Source of the DNA: JAVVPO01 sp036655715
GTDB lineage: Bacteria; Bacillota; Clostridia; Lachnospirales; Cellulosilyticaceae
Assembly (NCBI GenBank): GCA_036655715.1
Contig: JAVVPO010000040.1
Coordinates: forward strand, 1-20,763
DNA: 20,763 bases
Direction of reading: 5' to 3'
Made by a program: the position numbers and the translations under genes
The notes under the pieces: model-generated
The model's input: the letters and a program-made list of their open reading frames with translations, nothing else
The model's database searches: none
What the model was told of the DNA's origin: nothing
Shown here: positions 5,955-14,692 of the stretch, in pieces
Layout of the letters: each line of letters begins with the position of its first letter
How positions within the stretch are numbered: position 1 is the stretch's first letter

Positions 5955-8900
5955 TTAGTCTGTAAGTCTCTTGAACATGTTAAGACGCTTTCTAGCATCT
6001 TCTTCTGCTCTTACAAAGAGTGTTTCACTCTCTTCTGGGAATTGTTTTGCAAGTGATGAGTATCTTACTTGATCCATGATGAACTCTCTAAAGCTTGCTG
6101 TTGGCTCTTTTGAGTCTAATGTGAATGGATTTTTCCCTTCATCTTCAAGTAATGGGTTGTATCTGTATAAATGCCAGTATCCAGCTTTTACAGCTTCATC
6201 CATGTTTGAGATTGAACATCCCATTCCTTTTTTAAGACCGTGGCTGATACATGGTGCGTATGCAATGATGATTGATGGACCATCATAGTTTTCAGCTTCG
6301 ATTAATGCTTTGATAAGTTGGTTCTTATCTGCTCCCATAGCAACTTGTGCTACGTATACGTTTCCGTATTGCATCATCATTGTACCAAGGTTTTTCTTGC
6401 CTGATCGCTTACCTGATGCAGCGAATTTCGCAATAGCTGCTACTGGTGTTGATTTAGATGATTGACCACCTGTGTTAGAGTAGATTTCTGTATCGAATAC
6501 AAGTACATTTACATTTTCACCTGATGCAAGTACATGGTCAAGACCACCGTAACCGATGTCATATGCCCATCCGTCGCCACCTAAGATCCATTGTGAACGT
6601 TTTACTAAGTAATCTTGTCTTTCTTCTACTTCTTTAAGTACAGCTTTTGCATCTTCATCTGTAATAGTATTATTTGCTAATACTTCTTCTACAGCTGCAG
6701 TTGCTACTTTTGAACCTAAGCTATCTTCTTTGGTAGCTAACCAGTTCTCAAATGCTGCTTTGTACTCTGCTGGAATATCCATAGATACTAACTTCTCCAT
6801 ACAATCAGAAAGTTTATTTCTCATATGTTTTACAGCTAAGAACATACCATATCCGTATTCTGCATTATCTTCAAATAATGAGTTAGCCCATGATGGACCT
6901 TTACCTTCGTGGTTTGTTGTGTATGGTGTAGATGGCGCTGAACCACCCCAGATTGATGAACATCCTGTTGCGTTAGCAATCATCATACGATCACCGAATA
7001 ATTGTGTTACAAGTTTGATATATGGTGTTTCTCCACATCCAGCACAAGCTCCTGAGAACTCGATAAGTGGTGTTTTGAATTGACTATCTTTAACTGTTTT
7101 ACCTTCTGTAAGGTCACCTTTGTATGAAACTTCTTTCACTGCGTAATCCCAGTTAGCTACTTCAGCTTCTACTTGAGTTGCAAGTGGTTCCATTACTAAA
7201 GCTTTTCCTTTAGCAGGACAGATATCTACACAGTTGCTACATCCTGTACAGTCAAGTGGACTGATTTGCATTCTGTACTCAAGACCTGCGAACGCTTTAC
7301 CAATAGCCTTTTTACTTCCAAAGCTTTCTGGTGCATTAGCTTTTTCTTCTTCTGTTACAAGAATTGGTCTGATACATGCATGTGGACATACATAAGCACA
7401 TTGGTTACATTGGATACATTTGTCTACATCCCACTCTGGAATATCTACTGCAATACCACGTTTTTCGTATGCTGCTGTACCTGCTGGGAATGTACCATCT
7501 TCTCTGCCATTGAATGCACTTACTGGTAAGTTATCCCCTTCTAGGGCATTGATTGGATTAACTACATTTCTGATGAATTCTGGCTCATCGTTTTGAGCTG
7601 ATCCGCCGCAAGTACATGTGCCGCAACCACATCCTGATTCAGTCACACCCCAAGCTGCTGGTACTTCTACTTTTACTAGCGCTGTCATGCCTTGCTCTAC
7701 TGCTTGGTAGTTCATGTTGACAACTTTATCACCTTTTTTACCATAAGCTTTTTTGATAGAAGCTTTAAGGTAATCTGTTGCTTCTTCAACACTAATAATA
7801 TTAGCTAATTTGAAGAATGCTGATTGCATGATCATGTTGATACGTGTACCAAGTCCGATTTCTTTTGCAATTTGTGTAGCGTTTACTGTGTAGAAGTTGA
7901 TTTCGTTATCAGCAATGAATTTCTTCATTTTTGCTGGTAATCTATCTGATAATTCTTCTGTCATCCACTCTGTATTAAGTACGAATGTACCACCTTTTTG
8001 AAGACCTTTAACGATGTCGTATTGTTCTACGAAAGCTTGTTTATGACATGCAATATAGTCAGCTTGCTCTACAAGATATGTGCTGCGGATTGGTGAATCT
8101 CCAAATCTTAAGTGTGACATTGTGATACCACCAGATTTTTTAGAGTCATAAGCAAAGTATGCTTGTACATATTTGTTTGTATGCTGACCAATGATTTTGA
8201 TTGCTTGTTTGTTGGCACCTACTGTACCATCTGATCCAAGTCCCCAGAATTTACATCTGATTGTCCCTGGAGAAGCAATTTTAACTTCTTCATGAACTTC
8301 TAAAGATGTATGCGTTACATCATCTACAATACCTACTGTAAATTGATCTCTTGGATTTTCACTTGTAAGGTTGTCAAAGATTGCTTTGATATAAGTTGGT
8401 GTTACATCTTTTGATCCAAGACCATAGCGTCCACCAATGATTGTTGGTGTTCTATCTCCACCGTAGAATGCCCCGCGTACGTCTAAGTATAATGGTTCTC
8501 CAAGTGCACCTGGCTCTTTTGTTCTATCCATTACACAGATTTTTGTAGCTGTAGTTGGTACAGCGTCTAGGAAGTGTTTTACTGAGAATGGTCTAAATAA
8601 ATGCACTTTTACCATTCCGAATTTGCCACCGTTAGCATTTAAGTAATCGATTGTTTCTTCAATTGCTTCTGTTACAGATCCCATAGCGATAACTACTTCT
8701 GTTGCATCTGGTGCACCATAGTAATTAAATAAGCCATGTTTTCTACCTGTTAACTCTGCCATTTGGTTCATGTAATCTTCTACTATACCTACAATGTTGT
8801 TGTAGTATTTGTTAGAAGCTTCTCTTGTTTGGAAGTAGATATCTGGATTTTGAGCTGTCCCTCTTGTTACTGGGTGATTTGGTGATAAAGCTCTTGCTCT

Positions 8901-9509
8901 AAATTCAGCTAGTGCTTCTTGATCTATTAATTTTGCGTAATCTTCATTTTCTAAGACTTCAACTTTTTGAATTTCGTGTGATGTTCTAAATCCATCGAAG
9001 AAATGTACGAATGGAAGTCTTCCTTTGATCGCTGCTAAGTGAGCAACTGGTGCGATATCTGCAACTTCTTGAACAGAACCTGATGCAAGCATAACGCATC
9101 CTGTTTGTCTAGCTGCCATAACATCTTGGTGATCACCAAAGATTGAAAGAGCTTGCGCTGCAAGAGCACGTGCACTTACATGGAATACCCCTGGTAATAA
9201 TTCTCCAGCTACTTTGTACATATTTGGGATCATAAGTAATAACCCTTGTGATGCTGTAAAAGTTGTTGTTAACGCTCCAGCTTGTAATGAACCGTGGAAT
9301 GTTCCTGCAGCCCCTGCTTCTGATTGCATTTCTACAACACTTACTGCTTGTCCAAAAATGTTTTTCTTTCCTTGTGCTGACCATTCGTCTACCACTTCTG
9401 CCATGTTTGAAGATGGTGTAATTGGGTAAATAGCTGCTACATCTGTGTAAGCATATGCAACGTGTGCTGCCGCTGTATTTCCATCTATAGTCATATTAAT
9501 CTTTGCCAT
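5955..9509 (-). CDS. nifJ: Pyruvate:ferredoxin (flavodoxin) oxidoreductase, single-chain, 1184 aa
   Basis: Oxidatively decarboxylates pyruvate with CoA to acetyl-CoA, CO2 and reduced ferredoxin; cytoplasmic, oxygen-sensitive and central to clostridial fermentation. Domains in order: pyrimidine-binding TPP domain (YPITPSSNMAE near 28-38), domain II/III with FRPFSV, gamma-type domain (FWGLGSDGTVGANK at 421-434), and a two-[4Fe-4S] ferredoxin domain (Cys698-701-704-708 and Cys754-757-760-764). The C-terminal TPP domain has GDGWAYDIGYGG and NTGGQSSKSTP. The proximal cluster is ligated by Cys822, Cys825, Cys850 and Cys1087 by analogy with the Desulfovibrio enzyme. An odd CGCGTCTC segment (Cys627, 629, 632, 634) sits in the linker before the ferredoxin domain. 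Ribosome binding site GGAGG precedes the ATG. Monocistronic, with its own terminator. Confidence 0.97.
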   Translation of the reverse strand: MAKINMTIDGNTAAAHVAYAYTDVAAIYPITPSSNMAEVVDEWSAQGKKNIFGQAVSVVEMQSEAGAAGTFHGSLQAGALTTTFTASQGLLLMIPNMYKVAGELLPGVFHVSARALAAQALSIFGDHQDVMAARQTGCVMLASGSVQEVADIAPVAHLAAIKGRLPFVHFFDGFRTSHEIQKVEVLENEDYAKLIDQEALAEFRARALSPNHPVTRGTAQNPDIYFQTREASNKYYNNIVGIVEDYMNQMAELTGRKHGLFNYYGAPDATEVVIAMGSVTEAIEETIDYLNANGGKFGMVKVHLFRPFSVKHFLDAVPTTATKICVMDRTKEPGALGEPLYLDVRGAFYGGDRTPTIIGGRYGLGSKDVTPTYIKAIFDNLTSENPRDQFTVGIVDDVTHTSLEVHEEVKIASPGTIRCKFWGLGSDGTVGANKQAIKIIGQHTNKYVQAYFAYDSKKSGGITMSHLRFGDSPIRSTYLVEQADYIACHKQAFVEQYDIVKGLQKGGTFVLNTEWMTEELSDRLPAKMKKFIADNEINFYTVNATQIAKEIGLGTRINMIMQSAFFKLANIISVEEATDYLKASIKKAYGKKGDKVVNMNYQAVEQGMTALVKVEVPAAWGVTESGCGCGTCTCGGSAQNDEPEFIRNVVNPINALEGDNLPVSAFNGREDGTFPAGTAAYEKRGIAVDIPEWDVDKCIQCNQCAYVCPHACIRPILVTEEEKANAPESFGSKKAIGKAFAGLEYRMQISPLDCTGCSNCVDICPAKGKALVMEPLATQVEAEVANWDYAVKEVSYKGDLTEGKTVKDSQFKTPLIEFSGACAGCGETPYIKLVTQLFGDRMMIANATGCSSIWGGSAPSTPYTTNHEGKGPSWANSLFEDNAEYGYGMFLAVKHMRNKLSDCMEKLVSMDIPAEYKAAFENWLATKEDSLGSKVATAAVEEVLANNTITDEDAKAVLKEVEERQDYLVKRSQWILGGDGWAYDIGYGGLDHVLASGENVNVLVFDTEIYSNTGGQSSKSTPVAAIAKFAASGKRSGKKNLGTMMMQYGNVYVAQVAMGADKNQLIKALIEAENYDGPSIIIAYAPCISHGLKKGMGCSISNMDEAVKAGYWHLYRYNPLLEDEGKNPFTLDSKEPTASFREFIMDQVRYSSLAKQFPEESETLFVRAEEDARKRLNMFKRLTD

Positions 9510-9588
9510 ATGTAATTACCTCCTCGTATATATACGCTTAATGTATTGAATACTTTCATCTAATCATTATAATCCAAACTCATAATTT

Positions 9589-9610
9589 AGTAATAATAAT
9601 TATCATTACT
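9589..9610. promoter_or_regulatory. Fur-like (or PerR-like) operator upstream of the oxidoreductase gene
   Basis: A 22-base dyad with a single mismatched pair. On the minus strand it contains TGATAATTATTATTA, which matches the 7-1-7 Fur consensus TGATAATnATTATCA at all but one fixed position; it differs from the PerR consensus at two. It overlaps the -35 position of the candidate promoter at 9566 and lies just downstream of the start site expected from the TATAAT at 9622. Both placements suit a repressor. The regulator itself is not in the window, and A/T-rich sequence raises the chance of coincidence. Confidence 0.45.
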
Positions 9611-9700
9611 CTATAACCTTTATTATAATACTTTTTTAGAATTTATCCATACTTTTTTTTAGACAATCTAAATTATAGCTACTCAAAATCCTACAGTATG

Positions 9701-9719
9701 TGATTTAGTCACTAAATCA
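9701..9719. promoter_or_regulatory. Perfect 9-1-9 dyad abutting a candidate -35 region
   Basis: TGATTTAGT-C-ACTAAATCA is a perfect inverted repeat. On the minus strand it directly precedes the hexamer expected to be the -35 for the TATAAT at 9672-9677 (17-base spacer, poor -35 CATACT). That geometry is typical of a dimeric activator contacting RNA polymerase. I do not recognise the half-site as belonging to a known regulator. Confidence 0.4.
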
Positions 9720-10088
9720 AGCCAACTCTTGTCATTATTTCTTCGCCCTTATTTAATATTGTCCTCCTCATGTTAATCTAAATTTTACCAGTTATTTAAT
9801 ATATTTTAAATACCTTTTTGTATTATTACAAAAATTTCAGTTACTTTGTACAAAAAAATATTAAAAATGTGCCTTACCAAAATGATTTTTTGTATATTCT
9901 ATATCTTCTGAATACTATATACTTAAAAATAATTTTTCAATACTTCATTTCTCTAATATTTCAGTTTTTTACGCACTACAGCTACTCTTATTTTTAGTTG
10001 TTTTCTTATCTTTTTCCCCTTATTCTTTCTATAATTAATGCACCTCATCATCGTTAATTAATTATTTATCATTTATCTTGGTATTTTA

Positions 10089-11063
10089 CTACTCTATAAT
10101 AGGATAAAGTAATTTTTGATTTTCTGTTAGATACAATACATCTGGAGTAATAAGTTTATACCCTGTATCAATATGATCATCTATTTTTTTATTTGCAAAA
10201 AGATCTATTGCCGTCTTTACACCTATATATCCCATATTAAATGGCTTTTGAACAATAATAGCATTTACTACGCCTTTTTCTAATCCTTCTACAATAACGG
10301 TTGAACTATCAAATCCAACAACTTTAACCTTACCTGCAAGCCCCAGTTCTTCTACCGCCAGGCACACACCTTCTGTCGTATACTGATTTCCACTTACAAT
10401 CCCTTTCAAATCAGGATATCTAGTTAATAATTCTTTTGCCTCTTCATATGCACTCTCTGTCGTTCCTTCTGTATAAACAGTAGGCAGTTTGCTTATTCCT
10501 GGATGCCTATCTATTTCCAAGTCATAGCCTTCTTCTCTTTCTTTAGCAGTACTTGTTTCTTGAACAAAGTTAAGCATAATGACTTCTCCTTGTCCGCCAA
10601 TCAATCTCGCTAGGTGTCTTGTTAAAACACTTGATGCTTCCACATTGTTCGTGGCAACAATACGGTCTTGTCCTTCTACCGCCGAGTCCACACTTACCAC
10701 AGTGATGCCTTCTTCCCTAGCCCTTTCCACTAACCCTTTTAGTTTATTACTATCTGTAGCAGCTAGTAATATAACATCTACACCTTCTTCTATTTTTCCT
10801 TCTAGTATGTTCATCTGCACAGCTATATCCTTTTCCTCAAGAGGACCCGTATACTCAAGTTCTATATTTTCTTCTCTAGCCGCTAACTCCGCTCCCATTC
10901 TAACAGTATCCCAAAATACATATTCCGACTGCGTTGACTTAGAAATAAATACAATCTTATCAGGTTTCTTATTTCCTTTACTTACCCAATAAAGCACCCC
11001 AACAATACCAATAATAACTCCTATTATAGCTAGTATTTTTAGTACCTCACCTAATTTTTTCAT
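10089..11063 (-). CDS. Membrane-anchored sugar-binding protein, sensory component of a kinase/regulator operon
   Basis: 324 aa, type I periplasmic-binding fold. Unlike the transporter receptor it has no lipobox cysteine; residues about 8-28 (LKILAIIGVIIGIVGVLYWVS) form an uncleaved membrane anchor. The binding domain shares clear blocks with the lipoprotein at 58-1107: FWDTVRMGAELAA, ITVVSVDSAVEG, LIGGQGEV, VKVVGFDSS and DTGYK near the end. Its gene overlaps the histidine kinase gene by 17 bases and its ribosome site (AGGTGAT) lies inside the kinase coding region. No permease or ATPase follows. By analogy with clostridial XylFII-LytS type systems, it probably presents ligand to the kinase's extracellular domain rather than feeding a transporter. 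The ligand is unknown. Confidence 0.9.
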   Translation of the reverse strand: MKKLGEVLKILAIIGVIIGIVGVLYWVSKGNKKPDKIVFISKSTQSEYVFWDTVRMGAELAAREENIELEYTGPLEEKDIAVQMNILEGKIEEGVDVILLAATDSNKLKGLVERAREEGITVVSVDSAVEGQDRIVATNNVEASSVLTRHLARLIGGQGEVIMLNFVQETSTAKEREEGYDLEIDRHPGISKLPTVYTEGTTESAYEEAKELLTRYPDLKGIVSGNQYTTEGVCLAVEELGLAGKVKVVGFDSSTVIVEGLEKGVVNAIIVQKPFNMGYIGVKTAIDLFANKKIDDHIDTGYKLITPDVLYLTENQKLLYPIIE

Positions 11064-12822
11064 CTAAATCACCTACCTCTATAGCTGGTATCGTGACATC
11101 TACCTTTGTCCACTCTCCATATTCACTCTCATACGTTAAGCCATACTCACTACCAAAGTATATTTGTATCCGCTCATGAACATTTTTAATAGCTACTCCT
11201 CCCTTTGTAATAGACGTAGAAGCTGGCGCTGTAAGGATAGTCTTGATTTTTTCTTCTGTCATTCCCTTGCCATTATCACATACTGATAGTATTACGTTAT
11301 TTTTCTGCCTATAACCTGTAATCTCAATATGCCCACCATGTTCTAGGTCTTTTATCCCGTGGTATAATGCATTTTCCACTAAGGGTTGTAAGATAATTTT
11401 CACCACTCTATAGTCTAATATATCAGGATCTATATCTATTTCGAATGATAATTTATTATCATACCTTATCTTTTGGATGCGTAAATAATGTTTAACATGC
11501 TCTATTTCTTCAAATATCGTTACAACTTCTTTCCCTTTACTTAAGCTTAATCTAAAGTATTTAGCTAATGCCGCTGTCATATTAACAACCTTCTCATGCT
11601 CTTGCCGCTCACCCAACCAAATAATTGTATCTAGCGAATTATAAAGGAAATGCGGATTAATCTGAGATTGTAAGACTTTTAGCTCACTTTTTCGGAGTTT
11701 CTGTTGATTATCTTCCACTTGGCTAATTAAAACTTTTATCTTGTGAATCATATCTCTAAAAGATACGGCTAGACTCTGTATCTCTTCTGTATCACTACTC
11801 ATATCAATCTCTACATCTAAATTTCCACCTTGAACTTCATACATATTATCTTCTAAATTCATAATTGGCTTTGCAATTTGCCTTGCCATTCTCCTAGAAA
11901 CTAAAAAAGTAATCCCTAGACAAAGACCTGTTAAAATAAATAGAGGTGTAATGATTTCATCTTTTGATACCAGTAGTTCCCCAATATAAGAAACACCTAC
12001 TACAGCCCACCCTACATCTTCTAATGTATGTACCGTAACAAGTCTTTTGTCATCTAACTCCTCCAAAAAGCTTCCCTCTTCTTGCGAATTGACTCTTCTT
12101 ATATCTTCTTGAAGTATGCCCGAATAAATCAATTGCTGCTTTGGATGATAAATGATTTCTTCTTGTTTACTAACTATATAAACATAGCCTTGGTCTCCTA
12201 ACTGAATTTCATTACACATATCCATTAGCTTTTTGTAGCTCATATCAACTAAGACAACACCTAATACATCACCCTCATGCATGACTGCTGCACTTACAGA
12301 GAATACCCACTTATCACTATTTTTTATATAGTTTTGTGTATGGGAAGAAGATATAACAGGTGTCCCTCTTGCAGCTACGGCCTGCTTATACCAATCCATT
12401 TGTGACACATCTATATAAGTTTTCATACCATTAGAAGGACCATCTGTCAGTATCAATCCATTTTCTCCAAATATATTGATGGATACAATATCATTGATCG
12501 TATTTCCCCTATTACGCATCTCCTCTAGAAAGTAACTATTCCTAACCGCTGGTTGATTAATTGTTTCTTGAAGTTGCTCTATTAAACCTATCTCTTGACT
12601 CGATATCATCCATATAATTTCTTTCATATGATTGATATAAGACTCCACATTTCGCCCTAATTGTTTAACAATCTCATAGGCATAAATATGTGCATCCTTT
12701 TCTACTATATCTGACATCTTATAAATAAAAAAGCTGTCAAAGACCACTACAATCAAGATAATCAAGCTAAAGAAATAGGTAATAAGCTTACTTTGAAGCC
12801 TATACCCTCTTACCCTTTTCAT
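11047..12822 (-). CDS. Sensor histidine kinase, Cache-HAMP-HisKA(PF06580)-HATPase, YesM/LytS type
   Basis: 591 aa membrane kinase. A first span (about 14-35) and a second (about 288-308) flank an extracellular Cache-like sensor domain of some 250 residues. A HAMP linker follows (ARQIAKPIMNLEDNM onward, about 313-365). The phosphoacceptor is His391 in LQSQINPHFLYNSLD, the hallmark of the PF06580 kinases. The ATP-binding domain has the N-box LQPLVENALYHGI (478-490) and G-box CDNGKGM (515-521). Its start overlaps the regulator's stop by four bases (ATGA), so translation is probably coupled, and the anchored binding protein overlaps its 3' end. Together these form a three-component sugar-sensing operon. 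Signal perception through the binding protein is inferred, and direct small-molecule binding by the Cache domain remains possible. Confidence 0.95.
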   Translation of the reverse strand: MKRVRGYRLQSKLITYFFSLIILIVVVFDSFFIYKMSDIVEKDAHIYAYEIVKQLGRNVESYINHMKEIIWMISSQEIGLIEQLQETINQPAVRNSYFLEEMRNRGNTINDIVSINIFGENGLILTDGPSNGMKTYIDVSQMDWYKQAVAARGTPVISSSHTQNYIKNSDKWVFSVSAAVMHEGDVLGVVLVDMSYKKLMDMCNEIQLGDQGYVYIVSKQEEIIYHPKQQLIYSGILQEDIRRVNSQEEGSFLEELDDKRLVTVHTLEDVGWAVVGVSYIGELLVSKDEIITPLFILTGLCLGITFLVSRRMARQIAKPIMNLEDNMYEVQGGNLDVEIDMSSDTEEIQSLAVSFRDMIHKIKVLISQVEDNQQKLRKSELKVLQSQINPHFLYNSLDTIIWLGERQEHEKVVNMTAALAKYFRLSLSKGKEVVTIFEEIEHVKHYLRIQKIRYDNKLSFEIDIDPDILDYRVVKIILQPLVENALYHGIKDLEHGGHIEITGYRQKNNVILSVCDNGKGMTEEKIKTILTAPASTSITKGGVAIKNVHERIQIYFGSEYGLTYESEYGEWTKVDVTIPAIEVGDLDEKIR

Positions 12823-14417
12823 CGTTTATTCCTTTTCCTATATTCTGACGGACTCGTCTGTAGCTGTTTCTTAAATGTCGTACTAAAATAATGTGAGTCT
12901 GCATATCCCACAGCTTCTGAAATCTCATACGTCTTAAGTGGTGTATATTTAAGAAGTTGACAAGCTTTCTCCATCCTATATTCTGTTACATACTGTACAA
13001 AAGTAACCCCTATTTCCTTTTTAAAGATATTACTAAAGTGGCTAGGGCTTATATGTACACAATCACAAACCATCTTCATCGATAAATCTGGCACATTATA
13101 ATTTTCCTCTATAAATGCGATGATATTCTTAATATGTATTTTGTTAGGTCTAGATTGGCTATTGATATAGTTATGACACTTTTCATATAATGCATTTAGC
13201 CAGCTTTGTATATCTGATAGTGTCTTAAATTTCTTTAACTCTTCTATTATATCGATTCCATCAGGAAAAATTTCTGTAATAGTCGGGTCTATCTCTATAA
13301 ATTTCTTAAGTATAGACGAAGCTATATTACTGCAAATTTCCCCAATATCTTCTATATTCATCTTACTCTTTCTTAACTCTATACAGATGCTACTAATTAC
13401 CTTTTCAAATTCATCCTCTTGACTTATGCTATGAATAACTTGATTCTCCCACTCCATCCATTTGATGAAATTCACTTTCTTATATTGGTATGGTTTGATA
13501 TTATCGATTATCCGGTTCGTCCCTTGAAAGAATCTACTTAGTAATGCATGATAAGCCTCATCATAAGAATGATTAATATGATTAATTTCACTGACTAGAC
13601 TTCCTACCCCTATAGTAACTGTTATATCTAATAATTCTGTTATAGCCTGTTTTATGTAGTTAAGTGTACTTTGATAACTTTGGCTCGTATCTTTATCACT
13701 ATCCATAAAATAAAGTACCGCATTTAGCTCGTCTACTTCAAAAACTATTCCCCAATTTTTATTAATTAATATTTCACTCACTATATTTTGGATAGCAAAA
13801 TGTGTAAGTTCTTTTTGATCTTCTTTTTGATTACATTCCAACTGTTTATCTGCATCTATCAAAAATATGCTATAGTACTTTTTATTATAGGGAATATTAG
13901 CTTTAATACATTTTTTTATAATAAGATTTTCTTCAATTTCTGTGAACATCAGCTCTTCTAGTAATTTCTGTTGCATCAAAGGAATAGATTGTTCTATCTT
14001 ATTTAGTACATCTACTTCTTTTTTAGTTTGCTCTCTTTCTTTATCTAATTTCCCAACAACCTGCTCTAGTAGTGTAATCATCTCCACCTTCGTAACAGGT
14101 TTTAATATATAATCTTCTACTCCCATTCTGAGAGCTTGTCTTGCATAATCAAATTCATCATATCCACTAATCAATATAATCTTCGTATCTGGATACGTCT
14201 TCTTCACGATATTGGCAAGATCTAGACCATTCAGCTTGGGCATATTAATATCCAATAATACAATATCTGGTCTTTCTTCTTGTATAAGTAATAATCCCTT
14301 TTCCCCATCTTCTGCCGTGCCTATTAAATCAAGTCCTATCTTCCCCCAAGGGATAAGCTCACCCATTCCTTCTCTAACTACAGCCTCATCATCTATAAGT
14401 GCAATTTTATATGTCAT
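12819..14417 (-). CDS. Response regulator, receiver plus AraC-type DNA-binding domain (YesN family)
   Basis: Partner of the kinase encoded next. I start at the ATG at 14417 (MTYKIALIDDE), giving 532 aa; a GTG at 14462 would add 15 non-conserved residues and has no ribosome site. The receiver domain (1-120) has acidic pocket Asp9-Asp10, phosphoacceptor Asp56 in IVLLDINMP, Ser84 and Lys106 in ILKPV. A long middle region (about 125-425) is of the poorly conserved linker type found in YesN proteins. The last 100 residues are an AraC domain with two helix-turn-helices (LSMKMVCDCVHISPSHFSNIF, shortened here, and the C-terminal VGYADSHYFSTTFKK). Preceded by a near-consensus promoter. A plausible target is the ABC operon at 58-3778, by paralogy of the binding proteins, but no site was identified. 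Confidence 0.95.
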   Translation of the reverse strand: MTYKIALIDDEAVVREGMGELIPWGKIGLDLIGTAEDGEKGLLLIQEERPDIVLLDINMPKLNGLDLANIVKKTYPDTKIILISGYDEFDYARQALRMGVEDYILKPVTKVEMITLLEQVVGKLDKEREQTKKEVDVLNKIEQSIPLMQQKLLEELMFTEIEENLIIKKCIKANIPYNKKYYSIFLIDADKQLECNQKEDQKELTHFAIQNIVSEILINKNWGIVFEVDELNAVLYFMDSDKDTSQSYQSTLNYIKQAITELLDITVTIGVGSLVSEINHINHSYDEAYHALLSRFFQGTNRIIDNIKPYQYKKVNFIKWMEWENQVIHSISQEDEFEKVISSICIELRKSKMNIEDIGEICSNIASSILKKFIEIDPTITEIFPDGIDIIEELKKFKTLSDIQSWLNALYEKCHNYINSQSRPNKIHIKNIIAFIEENYNVPDLSMKMVCDCVHISPSHFSNIFKKEIGVTFVQYVTEYRMEKACQLLKYTPLKTYEISEAVGYADSHYFSTTFKKQLQTSPSEYRKRNKR

Positions 14418-14503
14418 TCCACCCATACCTTTCTGTACTTGATTAGTCCACTTACTACACACCTCTACTCATTAACCTAAATAACTCTATTTATTATGTA
14501 ATT

Positions 14504-14532
14504 ATTATACATTAATTAATTTTTTTAGTCAA
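14504..14532 (-). promoter_or_regulatory. Sigma-A type promoter of the sensor operon
   Basis: On the minus strand TTGACT (14532-14527) and TATAAT (14509-14504) are separated by exactly 17 bases. Transcription should begin near 14497, leaving an 80-base leader before the regulator's ATG at 14417. This is the best promoter match I found in the window. Confidence 0.75.
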
Positions 14533-14597
14533 AATTATTCTTATTCTCTGAATCTATATTCTGAATTCACATACACTTCCTAATTATTATCCGATTT

Positions 14598-14687
14598 ATA
14601 GCTCTTTTCTCCAATTAAAAAAGAGCTATTGCACAACTCATAAACACAATCCAGCCTGTATTTACGAGTCATTTTGCAACAGCTCCT
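14598..14687 (-). terminator. Long terminator hairpin after fucU, with an overlapping alternative stem
   Basis: On the minus strand GAGCTGTTGCA and the following GACTCGTAAATAC pair with GTGTTTATGAGTT and TGCAATAGCTC, with several G-U pairs, around loop AGGCTGGATT. Six T follow (14622-14617). The 3' arm can instead pair with downstream sequence: ATAGCTCTTTT and AAAAGAGCTAT form an 11-bp stem (14598-14629) that would absorb the T tract. The fucU stop at 14693 lies only six bases upstream. Confidence 0.85.
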
Positions 14688-14692
14688 TCATT

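Larger units (their letters stand above)
9510..10088. other. 579-base AT-rich intergenic region upstream of the oxidoreductase gene
   Basis: No credible gene is visible on either strand. Minus-strand TATAAT boxes occur at 9566-9571, 9622-9627 and 9672-9677, all with poor -35 sequences, suggesting activator dependence or multiple promoters. A Fur-like dyad (9589-9610) and a perfect 9-1-9 dyad (9701-9719) lie among them. The part from about 9740 to 10088 is AT-rich. I see no strong terminator for the sensor operon ending at 10089; only a weak TAATTAA/TTAATTA pairing is present near 10030-10065. Confidence 0.6.

Noticed and set aside
10020..10065. Terminator or small gene after the anchored binding protein
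   Set aside because: Only a 7-bp A/T stem without a T-run is seen, and the short frame ATGATGAGGTGC... codes for a basic 31-residue peptide without a ribosome site.
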